Shown here one piece after another: positions 16,638-24,444 of a stretch of 64,000 nucleotides of DNA. Location of the stretch: assembly GCA_009711785.1 (NCBI GenBank), contig VENA01000038.1:62001-126000 (forward strand), written 5' to 3'. The notes under the pieces are model-generated. The model saw only the letters and a program-made list of their open reading frames with translations, was not told the DNA's origin and searched no databases. Each line of letters begins with the position of its first letter. The first letter of the stretch is position 1. Source of the stretch: Bacillota bacterium (GTDB lineage Bacteria > Bacillota > Clostridia > Tissierellales > MES13). The translations under genes and the position numbers were made by a program.

Positions 16638-17876
16638 ATGAAGCTTTTAATATTAGGTGGCGGAAATAACCAGATTAATGCTATAAAACGTGGGAATGAA
16701 AAAGGAATTACTACAATTGTTTCAGATTATTATAAAGAACCTCCTGGGAAAAAAATCAGTAATTTTGGGGAGTTAGTTAGTACATTTGATGTTGAAGGTA
16801 ATATAAAAGTAGCTAAAAAACATGATATTGATGGTATTATGACTTTAGGGACCGATCAACCAATTTATACAGTAGCTAAAGTTGCTAATGAGCTACAATT
16901 ACCCACATTTTTAAATGTAGATACTGCAAAGGCAGTTACAAATAAAAAAGTTATGAAAAAAATTTTCAAAGAAAATAATATTCCAACAGTTAACTACGCA
17001 CTTATTAATAAAAATTTTAAAAAAGAAGAATTAAAAAATCTTAAATTTCCCGTTGTTATAAAACCTATTGACAGTCAAGGACAAAGGGGAATCTATAAGT
17101 TAAATTCCATAGATGATATAAAAGAAAAGATTTTAGATACATTAAATTATTCTAGAGAGGATATAGCCTTAGTTGAAGAATATTATGAAAGTGAAGAGAT
17201 CACTGTTAGTGGTTGGGTACATAAAGGAACCCCCCATATTATTTTAGTTACAGATAGAGTAACCTTTAATAATAATGAGCACATCGGTATATGTTTAGCC
17301 CATGATTTTCCTTCTAAACATTTAGATAATTATCATAAAGACATAGAAAAGATAACAAAAAAAATAGTTAAAGCCTTTAATATAAACGAGGGGCCTATTT
17401 ATTTTCAAATGTTGATTGGAAAGAAGGGTATTAAGGTTAATGAAATTGCTTGTAGAATCGGTGGAGCCTATGAAGATCAGTTAATTCCTTTATTAACGGG
17501 GATAGACATATTAGATATGGTAATAGATTATTCTTTAGGAAAAAAGATAGATTATACTAAGCTTAAAAGATATGATTTATTAAAAAATAATAAAAAAGCA
17601 TCTGTTCAGTTGTTTTTTGCAAGACCAGGTAAGATTAAATCTTTAAGTGATTTAAAAGAAATCAAGAATCTTCCAGGTGTAATAGAGGCTAAATTTAATT
17701 TTAAAGCCGGAGATGAATTAAAAAAAATTGTAAATGCCACTGCTAGGGCAGGATATATGATTATTTTAGGGAAAGATGAAAAAAATCTTGCAAGAAATAT
17801 AAATAGAGCCTTTGAAAATTTGAAAATGTATGATAACAATGATAATAATCTTGTAATACAGTATAAAACTTATTAA
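16638..17876 (+). CDS. ATP-grasp ligase in the amino-sugar cassette
   Basis: A 412-residue ATP-grasp protein of the carbamoyl-phosphate-synthase-like (PurK/BL00235-type) group. The N-terminal pre-ATP-grasp fold is LLILGGGNNQINAI. Nucleotide-binding strands include FPVVIKPIDSQGQRGI and LVEEYYESEEITVSGW. The Mg-binding end is VNEIACRIGGAYEDQLI. Such enzymes join a carboxylate to an amine with ATP. The operon makes a sugar carrying a free amine, so attachment of an amino acid or other acid to that amine is an attractive guess, but no substrate is visible in the sequence. AGGGAGG precedes the start, 11 bases after the GT2 gene. Confidence 0.85.
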   Translation: MKLLILGGGNNQINAIKRGNEKGITTIVSDYYKEPPGKKISNFGELVSTFDVEGNIKVAKKHDIDGIMTLGTDQPIYTVAKVANELQLPTFLNVDTAKAVTNKKVMKKIFKENNIPTVNYALINKNFKKEELKNLKFPVVIKPIDSQGQRGIYKLNSIDDIKEKILDTLNYSREDIALVEEYYESEEITVSGWVHKGTPHIILVTDRVTFNNNEHIGICLAHDFPSKHLDNYHKDIEKITKKIVKAFNINEGPIYFQMLIGKKGIKVNEIACRIGGAYEDQLIPLLTGIDILDMVIDYSLGKKIDYTKLKRYDLLKNNKKASVQLFFARPGKIKSLSDLKEIKNLPGVIEAKFNFKAGDELKKIVNATARAGYMIILGKDEKNLARNINRAFENLKMYDNNDNNLVIQYKTY

Positions 17877-17890
17877 ATAGGAGGATAGCT

Positions 17891-18874
17891 ATGAAAAAAC
17901 TAAGGATTAAAAGCATTTATATATTATTAACACTTTTTGTATTTACCCTTTCATTAAATGGATGTACATCAAGTAATGATACATCTAAAAATAAAGAAAT
18001 TAAAATTGCAGAACAATATGGTCTAGCCTATGCACCCCTTCAAATTATGAAGGATAAAAGAATTTTAGAAAAGAATTTACCAGAGGGGGAAGTAATATGG
18101 AAACAAATGGGCAATACCGCTGCAATACGAGAGGGTATGATATCTAATCAAGTTGATGTTGGCTTTATGGCTATTCCACCATTTTTGATTGGCTGGGATA
18201 AAGGAATGGATTGGAAAATAGCCAGTGGAGTATCTTCAATGCCTATTGGCTTAGTAACCTATAAAAGTGAAATAAAAACAATAAAGGATCTTACATCTGA
18301 AGATAGAATTGCTTTACCTCAACCTGGAAGTATCCAACATATAATGTTATCAATGGCAAGTGAAAAAGTTTTCAATGATTCCCGTAAATTTGATAATCAA
18401 TTAGTTACTATGGCGCATCCTGATGGTATGAATGCTTTATTAGCTAAGAAGGATATAACAGCACACTTTACATCGCCACCATATATTTTTAAAGAATTAG
18501 ACCACAAAGGTTTTCATAAAGTTTTATCTGGAAAAGAGGCTATGGGTAAGGATTTTACTTTTATAATAGGTGTAACAACAAAGGCATTTCATGATAAAAA
18601 TTCTAAAGGATATAAAGCTTTTAAAAAGTCATTAAAAGAAGCAATTAGTTTTATAAACAAATATCCAGATAAAGCAGCTGATATTTTAGCTAAGGAATAT
18701 GATTTACCTAAAAAAGAGGTATTAAGATATATAACAGCCGATGGAACAGTTTATAGTCAAGAAGTAAATGGATTAGAGGATTTCGCAGATTTTATGAAAA
18801 GAAATGACTATATATCAAAATCCTTTAAAGATAGAAAAGAAATATTATGGGAAGATGTTACAGATGACAAATAA
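17891..18874 (+). CDS. ABC transporter substrate-binding lipoprotein (TauA/SsuA/NMT1 type)
   Basis: A 327-residue exported lipoprotein; the signal peptide ends at the lipobox LNGC near residue 25. The mature part has the NMT1/TauA pattern: KIAEQYGLAYAPLQIMKDK, the internal GMISNQVDVGFMAIPPFL, and LPQPGSIQHIMLSMA. These receptors bind sulfonates, nitrate or thiamine precursors. The ligand cannot be told here, but sulfur-handling loci on both sides make an organosulfonate a reasonable candidate. AGGAGGATAGCT precedes the ATG, 15 bases after the ATP-grasp gene, so it may share that transcript. The permease and ATPase genes follow. Confidence 0.9.
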   Translation: MKKLRIKSIYILLTLFVFTLSLNGCTSSNDTSKNKEIKIAEQYGLAYAPLQIMKDKRILEKNLPEGEVIWKQMGNTAAIREGMISNQVDVGFMAIPPFLIGWDKGMDWKIASGVSSMPIGLVTYKSEIKTIKDLTSEDRIALPQPGSIQHIMLSMASEKVFNDSRKFDNQLVTMAHPDGMNALLAKKDITAHFTSPPYIFKELDHKGFHKVLSGKEAMGKDFTFIIGVTTKAFHDKNSKGYKAFKKSLKEAISFINKYPDKAADILAKEYDLPKKEVLRYITADGTVYSQEVNGLEDFADFMKRNDYISKSFKDRKEILWEDVTDDK

Positions 18875-19649
18875 ATTTATGGATAATAAATTTATTATAA
18901 GATTATTTTGGATAGTAATACTAGGTATTATATGGCAAGTAATTGCTCTAAGTGAAGTATTTAATTTAACTTCTTTTCCTAGAATAGAAACCCTTTTAGC
19001 TTCGTTAATAAAGGATATTTTAAATGGTGATATAATTATACAAACCCTTTATTCATTAAGCCTTATATTTAAGGGGTTAATGCTTGGATTAATAATTTCT
19101 ATAATATTATCTGGAATTTCAATGATATCAAAGGTGTTTGAAGGTTTTGTTGATACTGTAATAGCCATTGCCCATCCCTTACCTGGTATTGCGTTACTAC
19201 CATTAGTCATCCTTTGGATGGGCATAGGGGAGAGAGCTATTATTTTTATAATTGTACATTCTGTTGTATGGCCTTTGACACTTAATTTACTTGCAGGATT
19301 TAGGGCGATTCCAAACATATATAAACAAATAGGAAAAAATTATGGGTTAAATTCTTTGAAAATTATTAGATATATATTAGTTCCTGCTTCATTACCATAT
19401 TTTATTACAGGCTTAAAAATTGGATGGGCAAGGGCTTGGAGAGCAGTTATAAGTGCAGAGATGGTTTTTGGTGCAGCAGGAAGTGCAGGAGGCTTAGGAT
19501 GGTTTATCTTTAAGAAAAGAGTATTTATGGATACATCCGGATTATTTGGAGGATTAATAGTTATCATACTTATTGGTATAATGATAGAGGATTTATTCTT
19601 TGATAAATTTGAAAAAATGACTATTAAAAAATGGGGTATGTCTATATGA
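18864..19649 (+). CDS. ABC transporter permease (TauC/SsuC type)
   Basis: A 261-residue integral membrane protein with about six helices. The inner-loop EAA motif region is FRAIPNIYKQIGKNYGLNSL, followed by VPASLPYFITGLKIGWARAW as in TauC/SsuC permeases. I took the ATG at 18864, which overlaps the end of the binding-protein gene by 11 bases and has GGGAAG at a fitting distance. The open frame extends to 18804, but those residues copy the neighbouring gene's end out of frame. It works with the lipoprotein upstream and the ATPase downstream. Confidence 0.92.
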   Translation: MTNKFMDNKFIIRLFWIVILGIIWQVIALSEVFNLTSFPRIETLLASLIKDILNGDIIIQTLYSLSLIFKGLMLGLIISIILSGISMISKVFEGFVDTVIAIAHPLPGIALLPLVILWMGIGERAIIFIIVHSVVWPLTLNLLAGFRAIPNIYKQIGKNYGLNSLKIIRYILVPASLPYFITGLKIGWARAWRAVISAEMVFGAAGSAGGLGWFIFKKRVFMDTSGLFGGLIVIILIGIMIEDLFFDKFEKMTIKKWGMSI

Positions 19650-20401
19650 GATGTTTACTTGAGATAAAGGAAGTGTCTAAGTCCTTCAAAAAGGATAAAA
19701 GGAAAGTGAAAGTATTAAATGATGTAAGTTTTTCTGTAAAAAAAAGAGAATTTGTATCAGTGGTAGGCCCTTCCGGATGTGGTAAATCAACCCTTTTAAG
19801 TTTGATTGCAGGTTTTGATGAATATGATGAAGGAAACATTTATTTTAAAGGTGAAAAAGTAATAGCACCAAGTCCTGAGCGTGTTATGGTATTTCAAGAT
19901 TTCAATCAACTTTTTCCTTGGAAAACAGTTATAGAGAATGTTTTATTTCCATTGAATGTTAACAAAAAAGAAACGACTCTAAATGAAAGAAAGGATTTGG
20001 CTAAAAAGTATTTAAAGATGGTTAAGTTAGAAGGATATGAAGATTATTATCCCAATGAGATATCTGGAGGGATGAAACAAAGAACTGCAATTGCTAGGGC
20101 TTTGATAATGAAGCCTGAAATTTTATTAATGGATGAGCCCTTTGGTAGTTTAGATGCCCAGACACGTATGCAATTACAAACTACGCTAATTGAATTATTA
20201 GAAGAAATAGAAACAACTATTGTCTTTGTTACCCATGATATAGAAGAAGCAGTTGTACTATCTGATAGAATAATAGCTTTGGGTAAATCATCTAATAGTA
20301 TTAAAGATGTAATGGTTAATAATTTAGATAGACCAAGGGATAGATTAAGTAATAAATTCATTGAAAAAGTAAAAAAAGTATATGATAAAATAAAAGAGTA
20401 A
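19646..20401 (+). CDS. ABC transporter ATP-binding protein (TauB/SsuB type)
   Basis: A 251-residue ATPase with Walker A GPSGCGKST, Q-loop FQDFNQLFPW, signature SGGMKQR, Walker B ILLMDEPFGSLDA and the switch His in FVTHDIEEA. The FPWKTV sequence after the Q-loop is typical of the nitrate/sulfonate/taurine group. The start overlaps the permease stop in an ATGA arrangement, with GGGG nine bases upstream. A strong terminator overlaps the stop codon and closes the unit. Confidence 0.95.
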   Translation: MRCLLEIKEVSKSFKKDKRKVKVLNDVSFSVKKREFVSVVGPSGCGKSTLLSLIAGFDEYDEGNIYFKGEKVIAPSPERVMVFQDFNQLFPWKTVIENVLFPLNVNKKETTLNERKDLAKKYLKMVKLEGYEDYYPNEISGGMKQRTAIARALIMKPEILLMDEPFGSLDAQTRMQLQTTLIELLEEIETTIVFVTHDIEEAVVLSDRIIALGKSSNSIKDVMVNNLDRPRDRLSNKFIEKVKKVYDKIKE

Positions 20402-20431
20402 CCTAAGCTTTGTGACGTAGGTTACTCTTTT
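20392..20431. terminator. Bidirectional terminator between the ABC ATPase and GT39 genes
   Basis: A 14-bp perfect stem, AAAAGAGTAACCTA with TAGGTTACTCTTTT, encloses a 12-base loop. It covers the stop codons of both convergent genes. Confidence 0.93.
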
Positions 20432-21978
20432 ACCTTATATACTGTTACAAACCAATCTCTAGTATTAATATATCTTGTAATTCTAATACCATATAAATTA
20501 TCCTTAAATTTATGAACAATCCGACATTTGTTATTTAAGAAATTTTTCATATCCTTATAATAAAAATATGGATTACCATATACTCCATTCCATATAGGAC
20601 GGGAATTATATATAAAATCCATTTCATCTGAATATATTATATATTCAATATCATGGCTATATATATAATCAGAAAAGCTCATATCATTTTCATCTAAGAA
20701 AGAAAGATTTCTATAATCATATAACTTTCCATTTTCAAAATAGTATTCACTATTAAGATTAGCTAAAACAGTATCATTCTTTTTTACTACCTTTCCTATC
20801 TCATTTATATAATCACTATAGCTAGTACTTATATAGGGTAATACATTGCTAGTTGTTGTAGAAATTAGAATAATAGCTATTGAAACTATTGATAAAAAAT
20901 GATATCTTTTGATATCTTTTAGTATATAGATTGTTAATATAAAAAAAAGAGGAAATAAAAATATTATACTTGTTGCATTAAATCTACCTATAATAACAAT
21001 CCCTATATTTATACTTAAAATAGCTATAATGATAGAAACCAAATTAGTTTTTTTAGATGAATCTTTAGAAAAAATAATTTTAATCAAGGTTGTAAGAAAA
21101 ATAATAGAAAATAAATAAAACTGAAATTTAATGTTAGGCGTATAGTATGTACCGCTAACACTGTAATAAAGCTTTAAGTAAAAATCTTTTATTTGATCAA
21201 TCTTAGATGTTATTGGATTTAGTACTCCAAATTGACTTCCGAAATTTGCATAATTACTTAAAAAATTTGGATCAAATCTAAAGCTAAGAAAGACAAAGAA
21301 TACTAGAAATAAAGAAACTATACTAATAAGGAGTGTAATATTTTTAACTTTGAATTTTTTTAAAATAAATATGTGATATAAATATAAGGATCCAAATACA
21401 AGGGATATAATAAAGCTATTAGGGTGGATACCTATACTTAATCCAATCAAAACACCTAGCATTATATCCTTATAATATTGATTTTTAATATCTTTATAAA
21501 AAATATATAGACCTAATATAAGAGAAAAAAGTAATGCTATTTCTTGTCTTGCAAAGTGGGATGCATATATAAATTGTACATCTATAGCCAGTAATAGGGT
21601 TGAAAAAAAGGCTAATTTTTCTGACTTAAATAAAATCATAGATAGTTTGTAAAAAAAGAATAAAGCTAATGTAGCAAAACTTAAAGATAATAATCTAAAG
21701 GTGAAAATACTATATCCAAATATTTTTAAAAATACTATTTGCATTAAATGGAATAAGGATTTAATTGCATGGGGATTTCTTTCATATAAGTCAAAAAAAG
21801 TTTCTGTTACAGAAAAGTCTTTTTCTTCTAAAATATTTCTAGATAAACCACTTAACCATGGTTCATCGGAATGAACGAATGGGAATTTAGTTAAAAAGAA
21901 TAAGTTTATTAAAAAATATAAAATCAAAAGACTTATAATAATTGTTTTATTTGATTTAAATATTTTGGGTTTATACAT
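20422..21978 (-). CDS. GT39/ArnT-like membrane glycosyltransferase
   Basis: A 518-residue protein with about 11-12 hydrophobic helices in the N-terminal 370 residues and an extracytoplasmic C-terminal domain. The first external loop carries HSDEPW, matching the Asp-Glu catalytic position of GT-C enzymes of the PMT/ArnT family. LNRNxxH-type sequence (YERNPHAIKSLFHL), FRLLSLSFATLALF and FARQEIALL also fit. These enzymes take a sugar from a polyprenyl-phosphate donor and attach it to a surface acceptor. It lies head-to-head with the amino-sugar/ABC unit. It could be the acceptor transferase for the product of the GT2 enzyme, though it is not in the same operon. GAGGTG precedes the ATG. Confidence 0.85.
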   Translation of the reverse strand: MYKPKIFKSNKTIIISLLILYFLINLFFLTKFPFVHSDEPWLSGLSRNILEEKDFSVTETFFDLYERNPHAIKSLFHLMQIVFLKIFGYSIFTFRLLSLSFATLALFFFYKLSMILFKSEKLAFFSTLLLAIDVQFIYASHFARQEIALLFSLILGLYIFYKDIKNQYYKDIMLGVLIGLSIGIHPNSFIISLVFGSLYLYHIFILKKFKVKNITLLISIVSLFLVFFVFLSFRFDPNFLSNYANFGSQFGVLNPITSKIDQIKDFYLKLYYSVSGTYYTPNIKFQFYLFSIIFLTTLIKIIFSKDSSKKTNLVSIIIAILSINIGIVIIGRFNATSIIFLFPLFFILTIYILKDIKRYHFLSIVSIAIILISTTTSNVLPYISTSYSDYINEIGKVVKKNDTVLANLNSEYYFENGKLYDYRNLSFLDENDMSFSDYIYSHDIEYIIYSDEMDFIYNSRPIWNGVYGNPYFYYKDMKNFLNNKCRIVHKFKDNLYGIRITRYINTRDWFVTVYKVKE

Positions 21979-22207
21979 TTTTTCACCTCAAAAGAATTTA
22001 TTTATAAGTTGTTAAATCCTTTACTAATTATAACATCTTTATTAGAGTATATTATTAAAATGGTTATATTTGATAATTTAATACTATATTTAAAATATTT
22101 ATGACTGATAAGTTTATATTTAAAGTATAATTATAATTGTATATAATACAAATTTAACAATATTTTTTAGTATTTATATAAGCATAATCAAGAATGGAGG
22201 GTTAATT

Positions 22208-23119
22208 GTGAAAAAATTATTTAAGTTATCTTCTCTTATACTAATAATGGCAATGATGTTTATAAATGTTGGATGTAATTCTTTTAGTGGAGAAGAAGGA
22301 ACTGAAATTATTGATGCAAAAGAAGCACTAAATTTATTTAATCAAGAAAATGTTGTGGTGGTTGATGCTCAAGGTTCTCAAGGATATAAATCAAAGCATG
22401 TTAAAGGAGCTGTTAATATTACTAGGGCAGACATAGTAATTAATGAACCTGTGGCAAATATGCTTGCGCCAAAAGAACAAATCGAAGAGGTTATGAGTAA
22501 AAATGGTATTTCTAATGATGATACAGTAGTAATATATGGTAGTAACAATAATATGGACTCAGCAAGATTATGGTGGACTCTAAAGGTATATGGCCATGAA
22601 AATATTAAAGTTGTAAGTGGCGGACTATATGCACTTCGTGATGCTGGTGTTGAATTTACAGAAGAAATACCAAATGTATCACCTACAAAATATGTGGCTA
22701 AGGATAAAGATACAACTATGATTGCAACTAAAGAAGAGGTAAAATCCCAGGTTAATGATCCTAAGAAAAATGTGATGTTAATAGATACTCGTACTCAAAA
22801 GGAATATAATGCTGGAACTATTCCAGGTTCTGTATTAATGAATTATATTGATAATAATGAGTTTAATGGTACTTTTAAATCAGTTTCTGATATTCAGGTA
22901 AGGTATTTAGATGAAGGTCTAATTCCAGAGGATACTGCTATTATGTATTGTAAAACTTCAATAAGAGGAGCTCAAACTTACCTAGCTCTTTATAATGCAG
23001 GTTATAGAAACCTTAAGTTGTATGATGGTGCGTGGGTTGAATGGTCTAAGGATTCATCCTTACCAGTTCAAATGCCAGAAAAAAGTAAAATAGAAATAAA
23101 CGAACAAGATATTTCTTAA
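22208..23119 (+). CDS. Double-rhodanese sulfurtransferase lipoprotein
   Basis: A 303-residue exported protein that starts at GTG after GGAGGG. The signal peptide ends in a lipobox, NVGC, at about residue 23. Two rhodanese domains follow, as in thiosulfate/mercaptopyruvate sulfurtransferases. The first (residues ~35-150) is catalytically empty: its loop reads IYGSNNNMDSA with no cysteine. The second carries the active loop YCKTSIRGAQ with the persulfide-forming cysteine. It should move sulfane sulfur from thiosulfate or polysulfide outside the membrane. It has its own terminator and precedes a second rhodanese lipoprotein gene. Confidence 0.92.
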   Translation: MKKLFKLSSLILIMAMMFINVGCNSFSGEEGTEIIDAKEALNLFNQENVVVVDAQGSQGYKSKHVKGAVNITRADIVINEPVANMLAPKEQIEEVMSKNGISNDDTVVIYGSNNNMDSARLWWTLKVYGHENIKVVSGGLYALRDAGVEFTEEIPNVSPTKYVAKDKDTTMIATKEEVKSQVNDPKKNVMLIDTRTQKEYNAGTIPGSVLMNYIDNNEFNGTFKSVSDIQVRYLDEGLIPEDTAIMYCKTSIRGAQTYLALYNAGYRNLKLYDGAWVEWSKDSSLPVQMPEKSKIEINEQDIS

Positions 23120-23141
23120 TAATTTAATTTGATTTTTAAAG

Positions 23142-23177
23142 CACTGGATTCTTTTTAAAGAATCCAGTGTTTTTTTT
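23142..23177 (+). terminator. Terminator after the first rhodanese gene
   Basis: A 13-bp perfect stem, CACTGGATTCTTT with AAAGAATCCAGTG, has a two-base loop in the alignment (a few more in practice) and a run of eight Ts. Strong terminator. Confidence 0.93.
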
Positions 23178-23255
23178 GGTTATAAGTAAAAGTTTTTGTT
23201 ATTGTTTTTTCTTATATAGCATTGCTTATTCCGAGAATAGAACTTAGTAATCCTG

Positions 23256-23264
23256 TGTTATAAT
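23256..23264 (+). promoter_or_regulatory. Extended -10 promoter for the second rhodanese gene
   Basis: TGTTATAAT is a perfect extended -10 element. It lies after the preceding terminator and 45 bases ahead of the start codon. No good -35 hexamer is found at the usual distance, which an extended -10 can tolerate. Confidence 0.5.
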
Positions 23265-23308
23265 TTAAATATGTTAAATAAATAACACAAAGAGAGAGGA
23301 GATTTATA

Positions 23309-24262
23309 ATGCTAAAGAATTTAAAAGGAGTATTTTTAATTTTATTATTAGTAGCAATGGTAAGTTTTGTAGGATGTTCTAATAGTGAGGAACCAGCAAC
23401 AAATGAGGAGCCAAATAAAACTGAGGAATCAGCAGAAAATAGTGAAGTATTAATTCAAGCTGTAGATGATTATTATACAAATATGGGTGATGACATCTAT
23501 AAAATTCCTCAAGATAAATTTGTAGAGAAGGTTAAGGCTGGAGAAGATATGTTTATATTAGATATAAGACAACCAGATGTATACCAAGAAGGACACATAA
23601 AGGGTGCTGTTAATGCACCATGGGGTACAGCAATAAGTGAAAACCTTGACAAATTACCAAAAGATAAGCCAGTAATGGTATATTGTTATACTGGACAAAC
23701 AGCAGGTCAAACAGTTGCATTATTAAACATGGCAGGATTTGACGCTAAATCTGTTAACTTAGGTTGGAATTTAGGAATCTCAAAAGTTGAAGGTGTAGAA
23801 GGTATAACAGAAACAACTGCTAATGAATTTGGACAACCAACAGGTGTTGAAATTAAACCAGAAATTCAAACAGCATTAGACAATTACTTCAGTGGTCTTA
23901 AAGATGTTAAAGGAACTACTTATGCAAACTATAAAATAAGTGAAGATAATGCTAAGAAAAAGTTAGATGAAGAAGATAGTAGTGTAATGTTTTTATCAAT
24001 AAGAAATGCAAAGCATTTTAATGAAGGACACATCGAAAGCGCTAAAAACATTCCATTTGGAAATAACATGCATAAAGAATTTAACTCATTACCAAAGGAT
24101 AAAAAGATCATAGTATATTGTTATACAGGACAAACAGCAGGTCAAACTGTAGGAGCTTTAAGATTATTAGGTTATGATGCTGTATCATTAAATGGTGGAA
24201 CAGGTATGTCAGCAAATGAACCATTTGGATGGACAAATAAAGGATATGAACTAGTAAAATAA
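23309..24262 (+). CDS. Tandem-rhodanese lipoprotein with twin CYTGQTAGQ loops
   Basis: A 317-residue exported lipoprotein (lipobox FVGC at about residue 22) followed by an acidic linker rich in Glu and Asn. Two complete rhodanese domains occupy residues ~50-165 and ~185-317. Both carry the identical active loop VYCYTGQTAGQTV with the catalytic cysteine, which suggests internal duplication. The domains also share EGHIKGA/EGHIESA and LPKDK. It is predicted to bind and pass sulfane sulfur on the outer membrane face. The YeeE/YedE transporter and CoA-disulfide reductase-rhodanese that follow make a continuous sulfur path. GAGGAG precedes the ATG. Confidence 0.92.
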   Translation: MLKNLKGVFLILLLVAMVSFVGCSNSEEPATNEEPNKTEESAENSEVLIQAVDDYYTNMGDDIYKIPQDKFVEKVKAGEDMFILDIRQPDVYQEGHIKGAVNAPWGTAISENLDKLPKDKPVMVYCYTGQTAGQTVALLNMAGFDAKSVNLGWNLGISKVEGVEGITETTANEFGQPTGVEIKPEIQTALDNYFSGLKDVKGTTYANYKISEDNAKKKLDEEDSSVMFLSIRNAKHFNEGHIESAKNIPFGNNMHKEFNSLPKDKKIIVYCYTGQTAGQTVGALRLLGYDAVSLNGGTGMSANEPFGWTNKGYELVK

Positions 24263-24284
24263 GTAACTTAAAATTTTCAATAGT

Positions 24285-24317
24285 AAGACAGGTATTCCCT
24301 TTGGATACCTGTCTTTA
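24285..24317 (+). terminator. Terminator after the tandem-rhodanese gene
   Basis: AAGACAGGTAT pairs perfectly with ATACCTGTCTT around a nine-base loop, followed by T-rich sequence. The T-tract is short, so some read-through into the transporter gene is possible. Confidence 0.8.
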
Positions 24318-24346
24318 GGAATTTGAAGATCAACTAGAAATATTAA

Positions 24347-24395
24347 ATCCAAAGAGGATATGTTTGCTTAAAAAGCTTTCATATTTTCTTTGGAT
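24347..24395 (+). other. Structured leader hairpin ahead of the YeeE/YedE gene
   Basis: ATCCAAAGAGGATATG pairs over 16 positions (two G-U pairs) with CATATTTTCTTTGGAT. The 17-base loop can itself fold through GCTT and AAGC. No T-run follows, so it is not an ordinary terminator. It lies 50 bases ahead of the transporter start and could be an RNA control or processing element. Confidence 0.5.
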
Positions 24396-24444
24396 ATAAC
24401 TTGATACGTTAATAATATGAAGTATAAAAGAAAGGGAGGTAAAA

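Noticed and set aside
19049..19318. Antisense frame of 89 codons inside the ABC permease gene
   Set aside because: It is a shadow of the coding strand; proline-, isoleucine- and asparagine-rich antisense frames like this recur opposite most genes in the window.
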